A stretch of DNA of 64,000 bases from Eucalyptus grandis (Eukaryota; Streptophyta; Magnoliopsida; Myrtales; Myrtaceae): NCBI RefSeq assembly GCF_016545825.1, contig NC_052619.1:12105501-12169500 (forward strand), read 5' to 3'. Shown piece after piece: positions 10,775 through 23,438 of the stretch (position 1 is its first letter; the number at the start of each line of letters is the position of its first letter). The translations under genes and the position numbers were made by a program. A model generated the notes under the pieces. The model was not told the DNA's origin. It ran no database searches and saw nothing but the letters and a program-made list of their open reading frames with translations.

Positions 10775-13234
10775 TTTTTGGTAAAAATTATTTAGCATAT
10801 TGTTTGCAAGAAAAATAGAGAAAGAGCTGTTCGGTTTATAGGTAACGACAGCTTATAAGATGAGTAACTGAATTGGGGTACAACATGCCACTGATGGTTT
10901 ACTTATGCTCTCTGTGAGTTCTGTCGTTTTGATAAAACATTTGGGCCCCAGAATGCAAATTCACAAGCATGTGAAAAGATGGAAGCAAGCACGAGAATTT
11001 GTGTTTCCTTTATATGATGGAGAAAAAGCTGAAAGATGAATCCATCCTCTGAAGAGTCTGAAGATGACCCCATTTACTTCACTAGCAGCCTTTTGGTATT
11101 TTTGCCTGCATAGTTGGTGGTGCATAAAAGGTGTATATCAATGATGATAGAGTTAACCATCAACAAGAAGTTGAACTTACTCATGAAGTCTTGGTCGTGT
11201 ATATTCTTCCAGACTTATACAATATGGCCTGCCGTTTGTTAGCATTCACAAGCAAATATGACAATACTCTGAGAGCTGTACTCACAACCAAAGAATTAGT
11301 CAAAGTCTTCATGTCTGCACAATAACCCTAAGTTGCTAGCTCCACATGTGCCTTATTCGTTGCCTTTGTCCATCTCCTTGCTGCTATACTTTCCAACAGC
11401 TAAGTATTTCTGCTCTGATATGGTGCCATCTTGAGGGATGGATAAATGGCTTTCTGGAAGTGCATGACAGAAGATAGTGTGTTTTGGCTAATTAAGTAAA
11501 TCTGATAGAGCAAGATGAAAACTTGAAGCTTGATAGTGAAGAATGGTAAAAAGCAAGCGTGATTCAGCAAGAGAGTGCTCCGCTTTACCCACTCTACACC
11601 CTTTCCCAACAATGCTTGGACTCATTTTTCCCTATTATAGAAGTGTGCTGTCAAAGTTCTTTTCTGACCCGCTAAACCTTTACTCGACTACATATTTTTC
11701 TCAGTGCGATATTCCTTACTTATTGTTTCTTCTGGATCTCATTATGACTTTGTTCAGAACTATATTATCTCTCTGCTGTTTATCGAGTTCAAATGAGTTT
11801 TAGTCTAAACAGTTTTGACTAGGATTGTTTTTGTGAATAATGCGCCTGCTGCAGTTCTTAAAGACAGATACATGACTAGTGGTATTTCGTCATCAGTCAT
11901 ACATTATTGAATTATATCTACCGTCTCGCATATACAGATTTTTTATTTATTGTAATAATTACAGTTGCAACTCGCTGGCCCATTAAAAGATATCATGCCA
12001 GCACCACAGATGTTCACACTTTGACATAAGCAGTTGTCAACAATTTTGGGTTTTAAATATCTTCCCAAGATCGTACTGTACATTTGAAACGGTTCAAAGC
12101 AGGAGGATCACTTGGAAATGGGGATGATGCTAGAAGCGGCTTTCTTAAACATCTGAAACATCAGAGTATGAAAAGAGCATCGTGCCAATTTCCACTTGAC
12201 TGTCTGGCCTGCGTAGTAAGCAGTGAGGAAAACATTGGGTGTTAGAAGTAGTAGCCATGATTTCCAGGATTCGTTGTGAATTGAAGACATGATGATGGTC
12301 AATCAGAAGCAAGAAAAATGCCAGATTGCCTGCATGTCGATTAACTGAAGCATGTATTTCTGAAATTTCATGTTTCAATTCTGGCTGAAGATTTAGATCT
12401 TTCCTTTGATCTGATTAAACTATGCATGTGAAACCCAGGAGGATTGCAGAAATCAAAGAGCGCGATCGTCAAGTTGCAATCAAAGATGTTATGTACATGC
12501 TTATACTTTACAAGTTCTCGGAAATCAGAGTTCATTTGGTGCCCAAGCTTTCCAGATGCATTTACAATGGCAGACTAGAGATATGGCCTGCGAAAGACTG
12601 GGAATTAGAATCCATTCACGGCATCGATGTTTTGGAGATGATAAAAGAGCACGTTGCTGCTGTCATTGGCCTGAGAGTAGATTCTAGTGTTACAGACAAC
12701 TGGGCGACTACTCACATTCAACGACTCCAACTCGGCCAACTTTATGCAGCCTCTGTTTTATATGGTTACTTCTTGAAATCTGCTTCTTTGAGGCACCACC
12801 TTGAGTGTAGTCTAGCTTTATCTCCCCAGGGACACCGGGTCTTCCACAGGAACTCTCTTCACTCTCCGAAAATTTGGCCGTATGGGTGGAACAATCTTGT
12901 TTGTGGTCGTGTCATCAATGATAAACTCTCTTTAGGCAAAGCATCAATTCAGGATGGAAACCATGGAAAGTTGAGATGTTATGTGATGGGATTTGACCCC
13001 GAGACCTTGCAGAGATGTGCAAAAGTCAGATCCAGGGAAGCCATGGATCTAATTGAGAAGCATAGCTGTGCTCTGTTTGGGGATGGGAAGATGGGTTTGA
13101 TCACTAGTGATGACGTCATACTTACCTCATTTTCGAGCCTGAAGAGATTGGTTCTGGAGGCTATTGCATTCGGTTCCTTCCTTTGGGATGTGGAAGAGCA
13201 TGTCGATACTGTTTATAAGCTCAACGATAACTGA
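9762..13234 (+). CDS. UV-B-induced protein At3g17800-like (DUF760), chloroplastic
   Basis: Two exons, 9762..10132 and 12439..13234, spliced in phase 2 (AG|G), give 388 residues. Residues 1 to about 60 look like a plastid transit peptide: rich in Arg, Ser, Ala and Pro, with an eight-proline run from a CCG repeat, and few acidic residues. The mature part starts near SSLNTPLVPES and contains GRYLTRVLQNQRQLFHAAVA, typical of the first DUF760 block. Exon 2 carries the second block, with FDPETLQRCAKVRSREAMDL near the C-terminus and ending WDVEEHVDTVYKLNDN. The Arabidopsis relative is a UV-B-responsive chloroplast protein; its biochemical activity is unknown to me. The 2.3-kb intron holds an AT microsatellite and no extra exon that I can see. 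The start was chosen as the first ATG after the CT-rich leader. Confidence 0.85.
10743..10766. repeat. (AT)12 microsatellite in the DUF760 gene intron
   Basis: Perfect AT dinucleotide run followed at once by a T-run, inside intron 1. Confidence 0.9.
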
Positions 13235-15060
13235 CAGGAAGGGGCAGGGGTGCAGACCTAACTGGGGGGGTTCATCTCTGTCAGCCACCGATGTATATAA
13301 GAGCTCGACTAAGAAGTGCGGACTGTCCCGTTCACCTCTTGTACATAGGAGTTTCAGGCATGGCAATCTTCTGTTTTATATGACGGTTTCAAGAGTGACG
13401 TGTACAGCTTTTGGATGGTGCAAGCTTTTGCTGCACGGTGTATAAATTGAATGAACTGGTAGTAAAAACTTCACAAGCAAAACCTGTTTCCTGTTTCTTT
13501 CATGGACCGAGATTTTGGGCTATGGATTTTCAATACTACAACTAAACTTCCGAGGCAAGGTAAAGAATGTTGCGTGGAAGCCTTCTCTCTATCAAGTCTT
13601 TTACTTCTGTCGGGTAGACACCTTCTGGTTTCATACCACAGGCCAGCGCGACATCTAAGCTGATGCGTTTACGGAATGTCTTAATCGCGTCATCAAAAAC
13701 ATTATCGTAGGTTCTGTGGGGATTTCTTAGGTAGGCTGAGGATTATTTCGTGAGTAAATATGGACCATCGGATTTGTGTTTATCAAATCAAATCAAATCA
13801 AATCCGGAAAGACGAGAGAAAAGTGTTACCCGGTTAAAACTGGCTGATGTCATTGACTTCTTGTTAAAGTCAAGCGTCCCGTACTAAACTCTCCAAACTC
13901 TTCTTTGCCCCTTTTTTGTGGATTTGTTTTCTTTATTTACATTGATAATAAATACTGTACTCGTGAAAGTTTTAAAACTGTTACATGGGAATTTATGAAA
14001 TTGAATTTTCATGAACTATAGAATTCAAAGCGCATGGTTCAAACAAGTAAACTCCCTTACCAATTCTAGCGATTTATATATTTTTTGTTTTTTGGAAAAT
14101 CTTTATGTATATTAATTTATTATTCTAGTTTAAAAACACTCTTCTGGTTAAATTTTCAAAATAACAAAGATCGTTCAAGCGTCACCGTGGGACGCATGAA
14201 GGAAAGACAAACCCGGTTGCCCCCCATTGAGGATTAGATCCTCGAGGGATTGTAGAACTCCCTTTGAGAATTGGATCCATTGAACAGTTGTAATTTCTTT
14301 CTTTTCGATCTGATGGCGAAAATCCGTAGAGGCGCGGCATCTACAAGGACCATAGACTCGCCCATTCTTACAATGACACGGTGATGTGAATACAGAAATT
14401 CATCTTTTTCGAAAGTCAAGTCATGAATAATTTTCAATCCACGAAGAAAAGTATTCGGCAAATTCTACAAGATGGACCATTAAGACCGCGCTGATTATAG
14501 TGTGTCATCACATTTTAGTTTCATATATTTGTACGAAATATTAAGCAACGGGAATACATGATCGTTAAAAGCGAATTTGTATAAACGGAGGTCTTGTATT
14601 TGTCATGGACGAGTTTTTCAAAATCATTTAAGATGCTGCTTGGCTTTTTTCTACTCTTTTTTCATGTGATGTATGTGCTCAAGCTAATGCATGATTTTTT
14701 CGGCCCAAAAAAAAAAAAGATTAGCAGGTGTTTCTAATATTAATAAGGTGAGTAATCTAGTGAATTAGAGACCATTCATACTAGAAACGGTCTACAAAGT
14801 TCAATTTAATCAATGCGGTTTTGACTAAGCTCTCAACCTATCTCTCACCAAGAAGTTTCTATTAAAAAAAGAGGAATAGGTCTACCATTGAGCTCCATTT
14901 GATCGTCTATACCAACATCACAAATCACAAAAAATATTATATTTCACCCGGTAAAACCCGAAATAGGAAATCGATGATGAGTTACGACTCAATTTCGACT
15001 CATCTCTTACGAAATCAACCTTTGGTGTTCCAAAGCTAAGTCAAAATGACAACTAGCTTT
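13235..15060. other. Intergenic: 3' flank of the DUF760 gene, then promoter of the next gene
   Basis: No gene seen. It contains a short pentanucleotide array (AATCA about four times, 13782-13803). TATATAAA at 15059-15066 is a plausible TATA box for the membrane-protein gene starting at 15364, which would give a 5'UTR of roughly 270 nt. Confidence 0.5.
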
Positions 15061-15363
15061 ATATAAATTGATAAAATCCGGAGTCGTTTCCATTTGCCTT
15101 GGCTTCGAATCTTCCCTGTTCCAAGAAGTTGCGTTCACAACAACGCCTGCGGAATCTCAATACACGCAAACAATCCCGACAATGCCAACTCCGTTTCATA
15201 CAAAAAGAGAAAAAAAAATAAGAAAGATAAAATAATCACAAATACTGCTGACAACTTCCCAGGTTTTTCCTTCAACGGTATTAACTCACACAACCTTAAA
15301 CCTCACGAGCTCGAGCAACATCGCCACCACCTTCATTTCCTCCGCGTTTTCTCCGTGAGAAAC

Positions 15364-15915
15364 ATGTCGTACTTCAACTCTTACCCTTCATCCAGCTTCT
15401 TCCTCCTCGTCCTCCTCTTCACTGCCGCCGTCGCGCTGTCCCTCTTCCTCTCGGACTCCTCCTCCGCCACCGAGGCCGCCCTCTCCTCCCTCCAGCTCGC
15501 CGTCTCCACCTCCTACTCGATCTGCCGGGCCATCTTCGCCGGCGGTGCCTACTTCCTCGCGTTTGTGATCAATGGGCTGCGGGTCCCCAGCGAGGCCCTC
15601 CACTCGGCGCTCCAGCAGCTCGCGGAGGTGATCCGGTCGCTGGCGAATTACCTAGTAGGGCTCGTCGTGGACGCGGTCAGCTCGCTGGTGTCGTTCGTCC
15701 TGGAGCTCGCCAAGGAAGCCGCGGGAAAATTCGTCGAGCTCGCCACGGAAGGAGCGACCGCTTTTGCCGAGAAGGGTAGGGAAGGGATCGAGGCCCTGTG
15801 TAAAGTCGCGGTGGAGGTGGTGCGGATCATGGCGGAGGTGGTGGCCGGCGCGGTGGCGCAGATATTGAATAGTTTCAAGGAAGTGGTCAATTCCGTTATG
15901 GGGAAAGGGGAATGA
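15364..15915 (+). CDS. Small Ala/Val-rich membrane protein, function unknown
   Basis: Single-exon frame, 183 residues from the ATG at 15364 (MSYFNSYPSSSFF). Residues 11-30 are strongly hydrophobic (FFLLVLLFTAAVALSLFL), a signal anchor or signal peptide. A second apolar stretch lies around residues 53-66. The remainder, about 85-183, is one long series of amphipathic, Ala/Val/Glu-rich helical segments (ELAKEAAGKFVELATEG, EVVRIMAEVVAGAVAQIL) ending NSVMGKGE. The frame also stays open upstream to an ATG at 15094. Those 90 residues are Lys/Asn/His-rich and unlike the rest, and a TATATAAA sits at 15059, so I take 15094-15363 as 5'UTR. G/C at third positions is high in the chosen part, supporting real coding. 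I do not recognise the family. Confidence 0.7.
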   Translation: MSYFNSYPSSSFFLLVLLFTAAVALSLFLSDSSSATEAALSSLQLAVSTSYSICRAIFAGGAYFLAFVINGLRVPSEALHSALQQLAEVIRSLANYLVGLVVDAVSSLVSFVLELAKEAAGKFVELATEGATAFAEKGREGIEALCKVAVEVVRIMAEVVAGAVAQILNSFKEVVNSVMGKGE

Positions 15916-16080
15916 ATTTCGGTGCCATTGACTTTGCTTTCTTTGTAAACAACAGATTAATGTCGTAGGAGTTATCTTCTTTAGAGCAGGATTAGCGAAA
16001 GAGAAATGTAAACAATGATAATCAAAGTTTCAGGAATGTAATTACCTGTACTGAATGAGGCTGCCATTTTGCTTACAATA

Positions 16081-16113
<33 letters not shown>

Positions 16114-18700
16114 TTTAAATATTAATTTGAGAATGTTATTTTTTGTTGCTGTTGAACATGTTGCAGAAAGTAATATTTTTTATTTATTTAATAATTAGAA
16201 AATAATAGGCAAAGGAAAGAGATGATGCAAACTTATGAAAGAGACTGCATTGTTTAGATGGAAGTAATCCAGATTGTTTTGCATCCTGACTTCACCGCCA
16301 AGTCTTTCTAGAAAAAATATATTTCCCCAGGGAAGCTTCCTTCACTATTTCTATAAGTCTAAGTCATTAGATATTGTTCAAGATAATGACACTTCATCTT
16401 TTCTTCATTATAGTTTCTTCTCCAGGACAACCTTCATCGAAAAGTCTTGCTTGATTTTTCTCTCGTTTCGCATCGATGAAATCCCGACTGAAATAGAGTG
16501 ATTTAGATTCATCACCAGTCGTCCTTCCCCACCCTTTTATTTGGTAAGAATTAGAGGGGATAGACTTTCTTTATTAGAATCGAACTCGAGATTTGTTGCT
16601 TTTAAAGGCGTGATCTCGACTTTCGAGTTTTCCCCTCGCCGTATTGACTGCTAATGATGAATCGTAAAGGTGCCGAGAGGTATTAAATCTTCATTAATCG
16701 TGGTGTGTCTAAACATTCCACCTTCGCAAAGGCAAATTTAAAAGGAAAAGAGATCATCAATCTTAGATTGGACCTCAGACTCGTTTCCTTTTCCTCATTT
16801 AATAAGAGACTCGAAGCTTGTTTCCAAGGCTCTATATTTTCCTCAATCTCTGATCGCTTGAAATTTCCTTCCAACAATGCATTTAACTTGAGAAAATCAC
16901 TAAAAAAGTTATGAACCTTTTTATAACTTTACCAATTTGATCATAAACCTTTTTTTTTTTTGCCAATTCAATTTTAATTTTTTTTTTTTTATAATTATGT
17001 CAATTTAATTCATCCCGCCAAATTTGACCGAGCGGCAATGATGTGAACATGTTGACGTAATCAATTTTTTAATAATAATTTTTTTTTTTGAAATTTTTTT
17101 TTTCCTCCTTCTTCCTCCGGTCGCCGGGTCTCGGTGATCGATAGAGACAAGGGTCGATGAGGCTTGCCCAACGACGGCAAGACTTGACTCCGCCATGGCT
17201 AGGTGAGGTCGAGCCTCGTTAGATTTGGCTTGACCTCGTGGTGAGGTCGAGCTCGCCATCGATCTTATGAGGTTAAGCCTTATCAAATCTAGATCAGCCT
17301 CGCCCAACCATGGTGAGGCTGAGTTCGTTGTGGTATTGCCAATTTGACGGTGGCAAGTTGAGCTAGATCTGGCAAGGCTTGACCTCGCCAGTCATCATGA
17401 GGTCGAGCCTTATTGGCCCTCACTAGTTGGTTATTGAGGTTCGGTGATTGGTCGGAGGAAGAAGAAAGAAAAAAAAATAAAATTTTAAAATATAAAATGA
17501 AATATTATTAAAAAGTGATCATATTAATGTCGGTTGGCATCCAAGTTAGCAACGATCGATGAAATTTTTATCGGATGAACTGAATGGTATAATTGCAAAA
17601 GATTTATAACTAAATTAATAAAATTATAAAAGGTTTAGGATTTTTTTACTAATTTTCCTCTTTTAATTTATGGACTACAAGTCATGGACATAGAATTAAT
17701 AAAAATGAAAGGCGGTTGATATCCATATCGATGTTCAATAAAAAAAGAAAGTGGGGTCACTTTCGGCTGATGAAAAAATACACCTCTATTTTGTATTTGT
17801 CAATATGATGATTGTCGCATTCATGGATCGGCAAATAAAACCTTCATAGGAAAACTTCCGCCGTATACTTTCATTTTTTTTTTATCTTAACCAAATCCAC
17901 GTATTTTTAATTTTTATAATTAAAATCTTTCTATTAGTGTAAATTATCTAATCAAGTACCATCGCCCTACATCCAGTTAAATACAACTAATGTGGCCGTT
18001 GACAACTCCCTATTATAATGTGGTCAATATTCTAGCGATGTAAATGATAACGTGAAAGATAAATAAAATAAATTAAAAGAAATCCTCTTCTTTCACTCAT
18101 GCTCGCTCCCATTTTCAACATGTAAATGAGTTATTGAGCTTAAAAAATATTGTCCGCACACTCTCTGACGTTATTGGACAGATGCGTTAGCTTGATCTGA
18201 TCAAATTTGGTATGGATGGATTTGACTAGATAACTAGTGCAGGTAGATAGACTTGATTGGAAAAAAAAATTAAAAATACAAGAGTTTGATTAGAAAAATC
18301 TTGCAGAGCAATAACTTATTAGTGTGTTACGAATTTCTATACAAGGAATTGGAGGTTGCTCGTTCGAATTTCACTAATTACATATAGATTGCTTTGGATT
18401 AGATTATCGATACAGTTGAATGCTCGGATTTAACTGGCAAGAATAAAATGAATAAATTAATTAGAAATTTGAGCTAGACAAGCCATTCAAGCATGTCATG
18501 GCTTAAGGAATTGGAGGTTCCGTATAGGAACGAAACGACTCGCATGATTTTCCTCCTCTCTCTCGAGGACAATGCTCATGGACGTCACCTCGGCACCTTC
18601 CACGCTCTACTTTTGATCGCACTGAAAAGAGGGAATCTAGTTGAAAGTTTTGCATAATAATAATTCAAGGATAATTTTTCATAATCGGTACGGCTTCTTG
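15916..18700. other. Intergenic with simple repeats and one MITE-like element
   Basis: No gene seen. A TG run followed by a long T-run is at 16084-16119. The repeat at 16915-17660 is listed separately. The rest is AT-rich and unstructured to my eye. Confidence 0.5.
16895..17660. mobile_element. Mutator-like-family non-autonomous element
   Basis: The left end GAAAATCACTAAAAAAGTTA, followed by repeated ATAAACC and T-runs, mirrors the right end, which on the opposite strand reads GAAAATTAGTAAAAAAATCC then TAAACC. The core has the same style as the complete copy at 53387: repeated GAGGTCGAGCCTCG / GGCGAGGCTC blocks. I could not confirm a 9-10-bp target duplication. Confidence 0.5.
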
Positions 18701-18730
18701 TAGCTGCTTTAGCTGTGAAAAGAGAAGTCA

Positions 18731-19352
18731 CAGGCCTCAACTTTCCTGTAAGTTGCTTATCACATTCGTCACAACCACAACAATTTATAATAATTTTTTC
18801 AAAAACACTTCGAGATGATGTGCTTTTAAATAATATATCACCAAATACAAATCACGGTATCATCTCAATTCTTATCGTCAGTAGACTCACTAATTGAGCG
18901 TGCCATTTGATTGCTGGGCCCTAAGGCTTAGCTTGGATTAGACCCAACTTTGGCTTGTCCATAATTCGGAGTTGTCGCTGTGAATTTTATGTAAGGCAGG
19001 TTGGGTTTTGCAATATATATATGTATGTGTGTGTATGTGAGTGGATTACTATTACAAAATTTGAGTAGTATAGTAGTGGTGTCGCGGACCTCAACTTTTT
19101 AAGCTGCTACTTATCAAATTCATTACAACCGCAACAATTTATAACAGTTTTTAGAAGGCGCTTTGAGACGACACGGTCTTAAACACGCAAATCACAGCAT
19201 GGATCTTAGCCGTTATCGTTAGCCAACTTACTGATTGAGCGTGCCATTTGATTGCTTGACTTCAATGTTCCACCCGGATCCGACCGCGCAATATTGTATA
19301 TACGTGTGTGTTAGTGGAATTCTATCACAAAATTTGATTAGTACGATGGTGG
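18731..19352. repeat. Tandem duplication, about 350-bp unit, upstream of the P-loop gene
   Basis: Unit 1 (about 18731-19080) and unit 2 (about 19083-19352) share CCTCAACTTT, CTTATCA, CAACAATTTATAA, AAATCAC, TTGAGCGTGCCATTTGATTG and the tail TCACAAAATTTGA.TAGTA. The second unit ends about 250 bp before the start codon of the P-loop gene, so the promoter region is duplicated. Confidence 0.75.
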
Positions 19353-19510
19353 TGGCTTTATTCCAGGAGATGCTTAAGCTGTAAGAAAAGCGAAAGAAAG
19401 AACCACCCGTCTTCTCCCCTTTTCCTTCGCTGCTTCCTCGGTGGGAGCACTCCACCCGGCGAAGGTGCCATCTGCTTCCTTCGCGTCCTCCTTCACGCCA
19501 CTGTAAAACC

Positions 19511-19537
19511 CACTCTCTCTCTCTCTCTCTCTCGCTC
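19511..19537 (+). repeat. CT run in the leader of the P-loop gene
   Basis: CTCTCT run about 65-90 bp before the start codon, probably within the 5'UTR. Confidence 0.7.
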
Positions 19538-19599
19538 TCTGTGCGAGTTTATGTTGTGAAAACTTTGATTTTTGGCGCTCAATCCGCGAGAACTCGATC

Positions 19600-22500
19600 A
19601 TGGGTGGTGAAGCCGTCGACTCCGTCGTCTCCAGCGGCTCTTTATCCGGTAGAGTCGTCGCTCTGTCTCTCTATCTCTCTCTCCTCCTGCTCGTTCTCGT
19701 TCCATTACAGTCGTCGCCCGATCAGAAATTTTTGTTAGTACCCACTTCGTTGCTGGGTGTCGTGATCGCTTTCACGTGAATATTTTATGAATGATCTCCC
19801 TGCAGACGGCGAAGTGTCACTGGACGAAGGCTTCGCTACTCAAGTTCCCACTCATTTCAGGTGCTTAAATTTTTTTTGTCTTTTTTTTTTTCTGGGTTTC
19901 GCAGTGGAATTCTTTGACATTAAAAAATTCAGAATTTCAGATTTCCTTTGGCCTCGTTTGGTTCATCCTAGTGCTAGAATTGTTCGTGTTTGAATTGGAA
20001 ATCTTATCTTGGAGTTGAATCTTGCACCAAAAAAATAAAATAAAAAAATAAAGCGAAAATTCTAGTATTAGGACTCTTGTTCCTTGAAACACCCAATTCC
20101 GAGATGAACCAAACGAGGCATTAGCATCTAATCTTTTATGGTTAGGATTCAAATGCTAAATCAAGTGGGTTTTTGGTTTGATTATCAGTCAGACATAGAA
20201 TGTGGGCTTTTTTGATTGTCAGGGATGGTCTCAGCAGCAACGTTGGGAGTGAAACTTCGAAGAAAGATGATGTTTTTGGACTTGGGGATTTCGAGGGGGA
20301 GGATGGCGTGTTTTCTTCTGCTCTGGAATCTGAAATTTACTTGCGAAGGAGGAGCAGTGCTTATAGAGAAGTCTTGGGGAGCTATGACACCTCACGGGTT
20401 CCTATTGAAAGTCTGGGCCGTGCGAAAAGCAAGATTCTGAGGTATTAAATTCTTAGAAGTGTCTCGTGTATTCCACCACGATAAAAATTATGATCGTCTA
20501 ATTCAATTTTCTTTGTGAAAAATTATGTTTCGGTGCTCATTTTCCCTTCTACGTGATGTGTACGGATGTTGCATGTCATGTAATGAGCTGGATGTTCGAA
20601 TTCTGTTGGGTAGAATCGGTGGACTATGTTAAATTAGCATGCAATTAGTGTAGCCTGTATTGTGCTCACTTGATTTTACGAACTTTAATTTGCAGCTACC
20701 ACCCTGGAGCATGGATCGAGGAAGTAGGTGGTACAAGATCTTTTGACTATAATGTACCACAGACAACGTCCCTTGTCTTGATTGGTCCAAGAGGGTCAGG
20801 AAAAAGCAGTCTTGTCAACAGGATATCCAAGTTGCTGGAGGATGATAATTTTGCCTCAGAAAGAGCCCAAGTATCATGTAAATGTCACTTCATTGCTTTT
20901 GACCTGTTAAATCTAGATTAATGTTCTATGAGATGGTGTAGTTCATCCAACCGGTTTCTTCTTTAATTGTCTTTTGCACCAGATAATCCTTCTGTGGGAG
21001 ATGGGACATACTTCCTCCAGGAGTACATGATTCCAAGGGGTTCAACATCCTTCTGTCTTTATGATACCCGTAGTCTGTCTATGGACCCCTCTGAAGACAA
21101 TAAAATCATCAAACGATGGATGACAAAAGGCGTTCGTCATGGTGAACTTGTCATCAGGTGCAAAGATTTTACTTCAGGCTGGAGTTGGCTTTATGAATAG
21201 GTTTATCCATTCAAAAACTATAATATTTCTGCATTCTACATTCAGGGAATCAGATAATTGGAGTTTAAGGAAGAGAATGAGGTGCAAAGCTCGCTGGGGT
21301 GGCCATCCGTTCTCAGTAATAAGGAGGGTGAATTTTGTGATATTTGTTGTTAACGGCCTAACAGTTCTCAAATCCATGGACAATAACCATGATGGCCAAT
21401 CACAGTACACGCAGTTGATTGCAGATACCTACAATTGCCCATATTTGTCATTTAAAGGTACCAAAACATTTATTAGTTTAATATAACTGCACTTAAACGA
21501 GGGAAGGTTTAAATTGGCAAAAGAAGTGTCAGAAAACCTGTAGTGTGAGGGTAGAAAAGTGAGGCATTTTGCATTGAGACAGAGGGTTTATCCTTCTTTC
21601 GTAAATCTTGCCAGATAGAAATGAAAAGGATTGTAAGGAGAAATCTGCTGATGCCGACAGATCTTGTGAAATAGGCCACCCGATTGGTCTAAAAAAGACT
21701 TGAGATGATAATGTCAGTTTAAGAATGATTTCAATGAATGGTCTTATAACACAAATTGCTATTTCAAAGGACTAAGTTCTATGCTGGGACTAAATGATGT
21801 CATGGGTAGTTGTTTAACATGGGAAATTGTCAGGCCACGGTTATCGAAAGTGCATATCCTGAGAAATTGTCTGCAACTCTTTATAGTCAAGCTAGGAGAA
21901 CGGGAAGCATGTTATGTTAATGGAGAAATGATGTTGAAGGTTGTCTTTTTCAATGAAAAGATGGTGACATCTTCGTTGCAACAGAGAAATATCAACTATT
22001 CAGAATTGTTCTTGAAGTTCTGCCTGTGCTCTTTTATCTTCTTCAGTTGGTCCGTAAATGTTAATATCTGAGTTCGTACGAACCAGCAGATAACATTTGC
22101 TAACATTGCTTTCTTGTACCATTTCTGTTGGTCTCTGCACAAATATTACAAATGAGCAGTCAATTGGCGTGCTACTTCCTGGTTAAGAATCTCAAGTAAA
22201 AAGCATTAAGAGCATTAGGTAACTCTCGATTTGTATGTTTTTTCTTTTCACAGATGACAAGCCTGTTGTAGTTGTTACACATGGCGATCTACTTTCAATC
22301 CCTGAACGTGCTCGTGTTCGTGTATACCTGGGAGAGCTGTGTGGCATCCCTCCTACAAAGCAGATATTTGATATTCCAGGTATTTTGGTTCAGCTTTCCA
22401 AGTCTTAGCGCTTCATTTGTGCAGTGGAAGTGAAATGTGACTCCTTGTTGCAGATAACTCCGATCTTCTAACGCAGTTCACAATAGTTGACATGCTGCGC

Positions 22501-23438
22501 TATTCCCTTGAACATGCTGATAGAAATCTACCTCGTAAGACTTGGGTGTTAAAAAGGGTAAGGCTCATCCAGCTATATGGGAATCATCATTCACAACTAT
22601 CCTCCTTTATTCCGGTTATAGTTTGAGAGGTCTAAATTCTTTCTTCTTTGAATATCATCCACTAGAAAAGTTTTATTAGTAAAGCATACATGAGCATGTT
22701 AGTCCAAATTAGCACATTTGAAAAGATAGAGACAATATTGCATAAGTGGCTTTTGATATGTGTCTTGACTCTTCCTTAGAATCTTTTAAATTTTGACCAT
22801 TTTATTGGTTCTTAATAAGGAAAAAAAAAAGTCGTAATATGCTCTAGGGAAGGGTACCAGCGGTGGCAGCAACTTGAAAAAGCTAAGATTGATAAGAACA
22901 GAAACACGGTGATGAGTACAGATGCACGGATGTACATATCCCTCAATAGCAGTTGCTCAGATAGGTCTGTGAATCCACTGTATAACATGCAAAATGTCAG
23001 AAAATTATTGATGGCAAACCATTTTAGCTTTGCTAAGTGGGTAGCTTCCCATCCCAGACTTTTGTCTCTGGATGGCGGCCAAATTATTGTTGAGCAGAAC
23101 AGCAGACCTCGCATTTTTGTTTTATCTACTGTTGTCACTGTCTTTGTATTTCTCTCCCTTGTTCTCCTTCCAGTTGGATGATTGCCTTGATACGTGGATA
23201 TGAATGCATAGATATCATGAGCACATTTACATGTCTTCAGAAGTGAGCTGACTGTATGTTCTGCCAGGAATGGAGAGTGCCGGTCTCAGCATGCCTTTAT
23301 CTGGCTCTTATTGTTGGAATCGCTATCATTGCAGCCTGCGTAAAAAGAGCACACCCCAGTTTAAGAGGAATGCGCCCTGTACATAAATCAAAGATCCACA
23401 TTGATTGGCCTAAAATTCGGCATTTGTGGCTGGGATGA
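19600..23438 (+). CDS. P-loop NTPase with C-terminal membrane anchor
   Basis: Nine exons: 19600..19648, 19806..19860, 20223..20441, 20696..20877, 20983..21157, 21246..21457, 22254..22379, 22454..22557, 23268..23438. All introns are GT-AG, and the phases add up to 430 residues. Walker A is GPRGSGKSSL at 138-147. A DTRS motif at about 196 is a likely G3/Walker B equivalent. THGD at 306-309 lies where GTPases have the base-specificity motif. Residues about 378-398 (VPVSACLYLALIVGIAIIAAC) form a single transmembrane segment, followed by a basic tail ending HLWLG, giving a tail-anchored layout. The N-terminus (1-60) is acidic and low in complexity. It resembles a conserved plant family of P-loop proteins without a known function; GTP rather than ATP use is my inference. 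It is convergent with GTP cyclohydrolase I. Confidence 0.85.

Noticed and set aside
22846..23181. Open plus-strand stretch inside the last intron of the P-loop gene (EGYQRWQQLEKAKIDKNRNT...), ending in a hydrophobic segment
   Set aside because: The only acceptor-like site before it (CTCTAG|GG) puts it out of frame with the preceding exon, which ends in phase 0, and the direct join of the neighbouring exons gives a family-like sequence. It is probably chance openness or an unrelated insertion.
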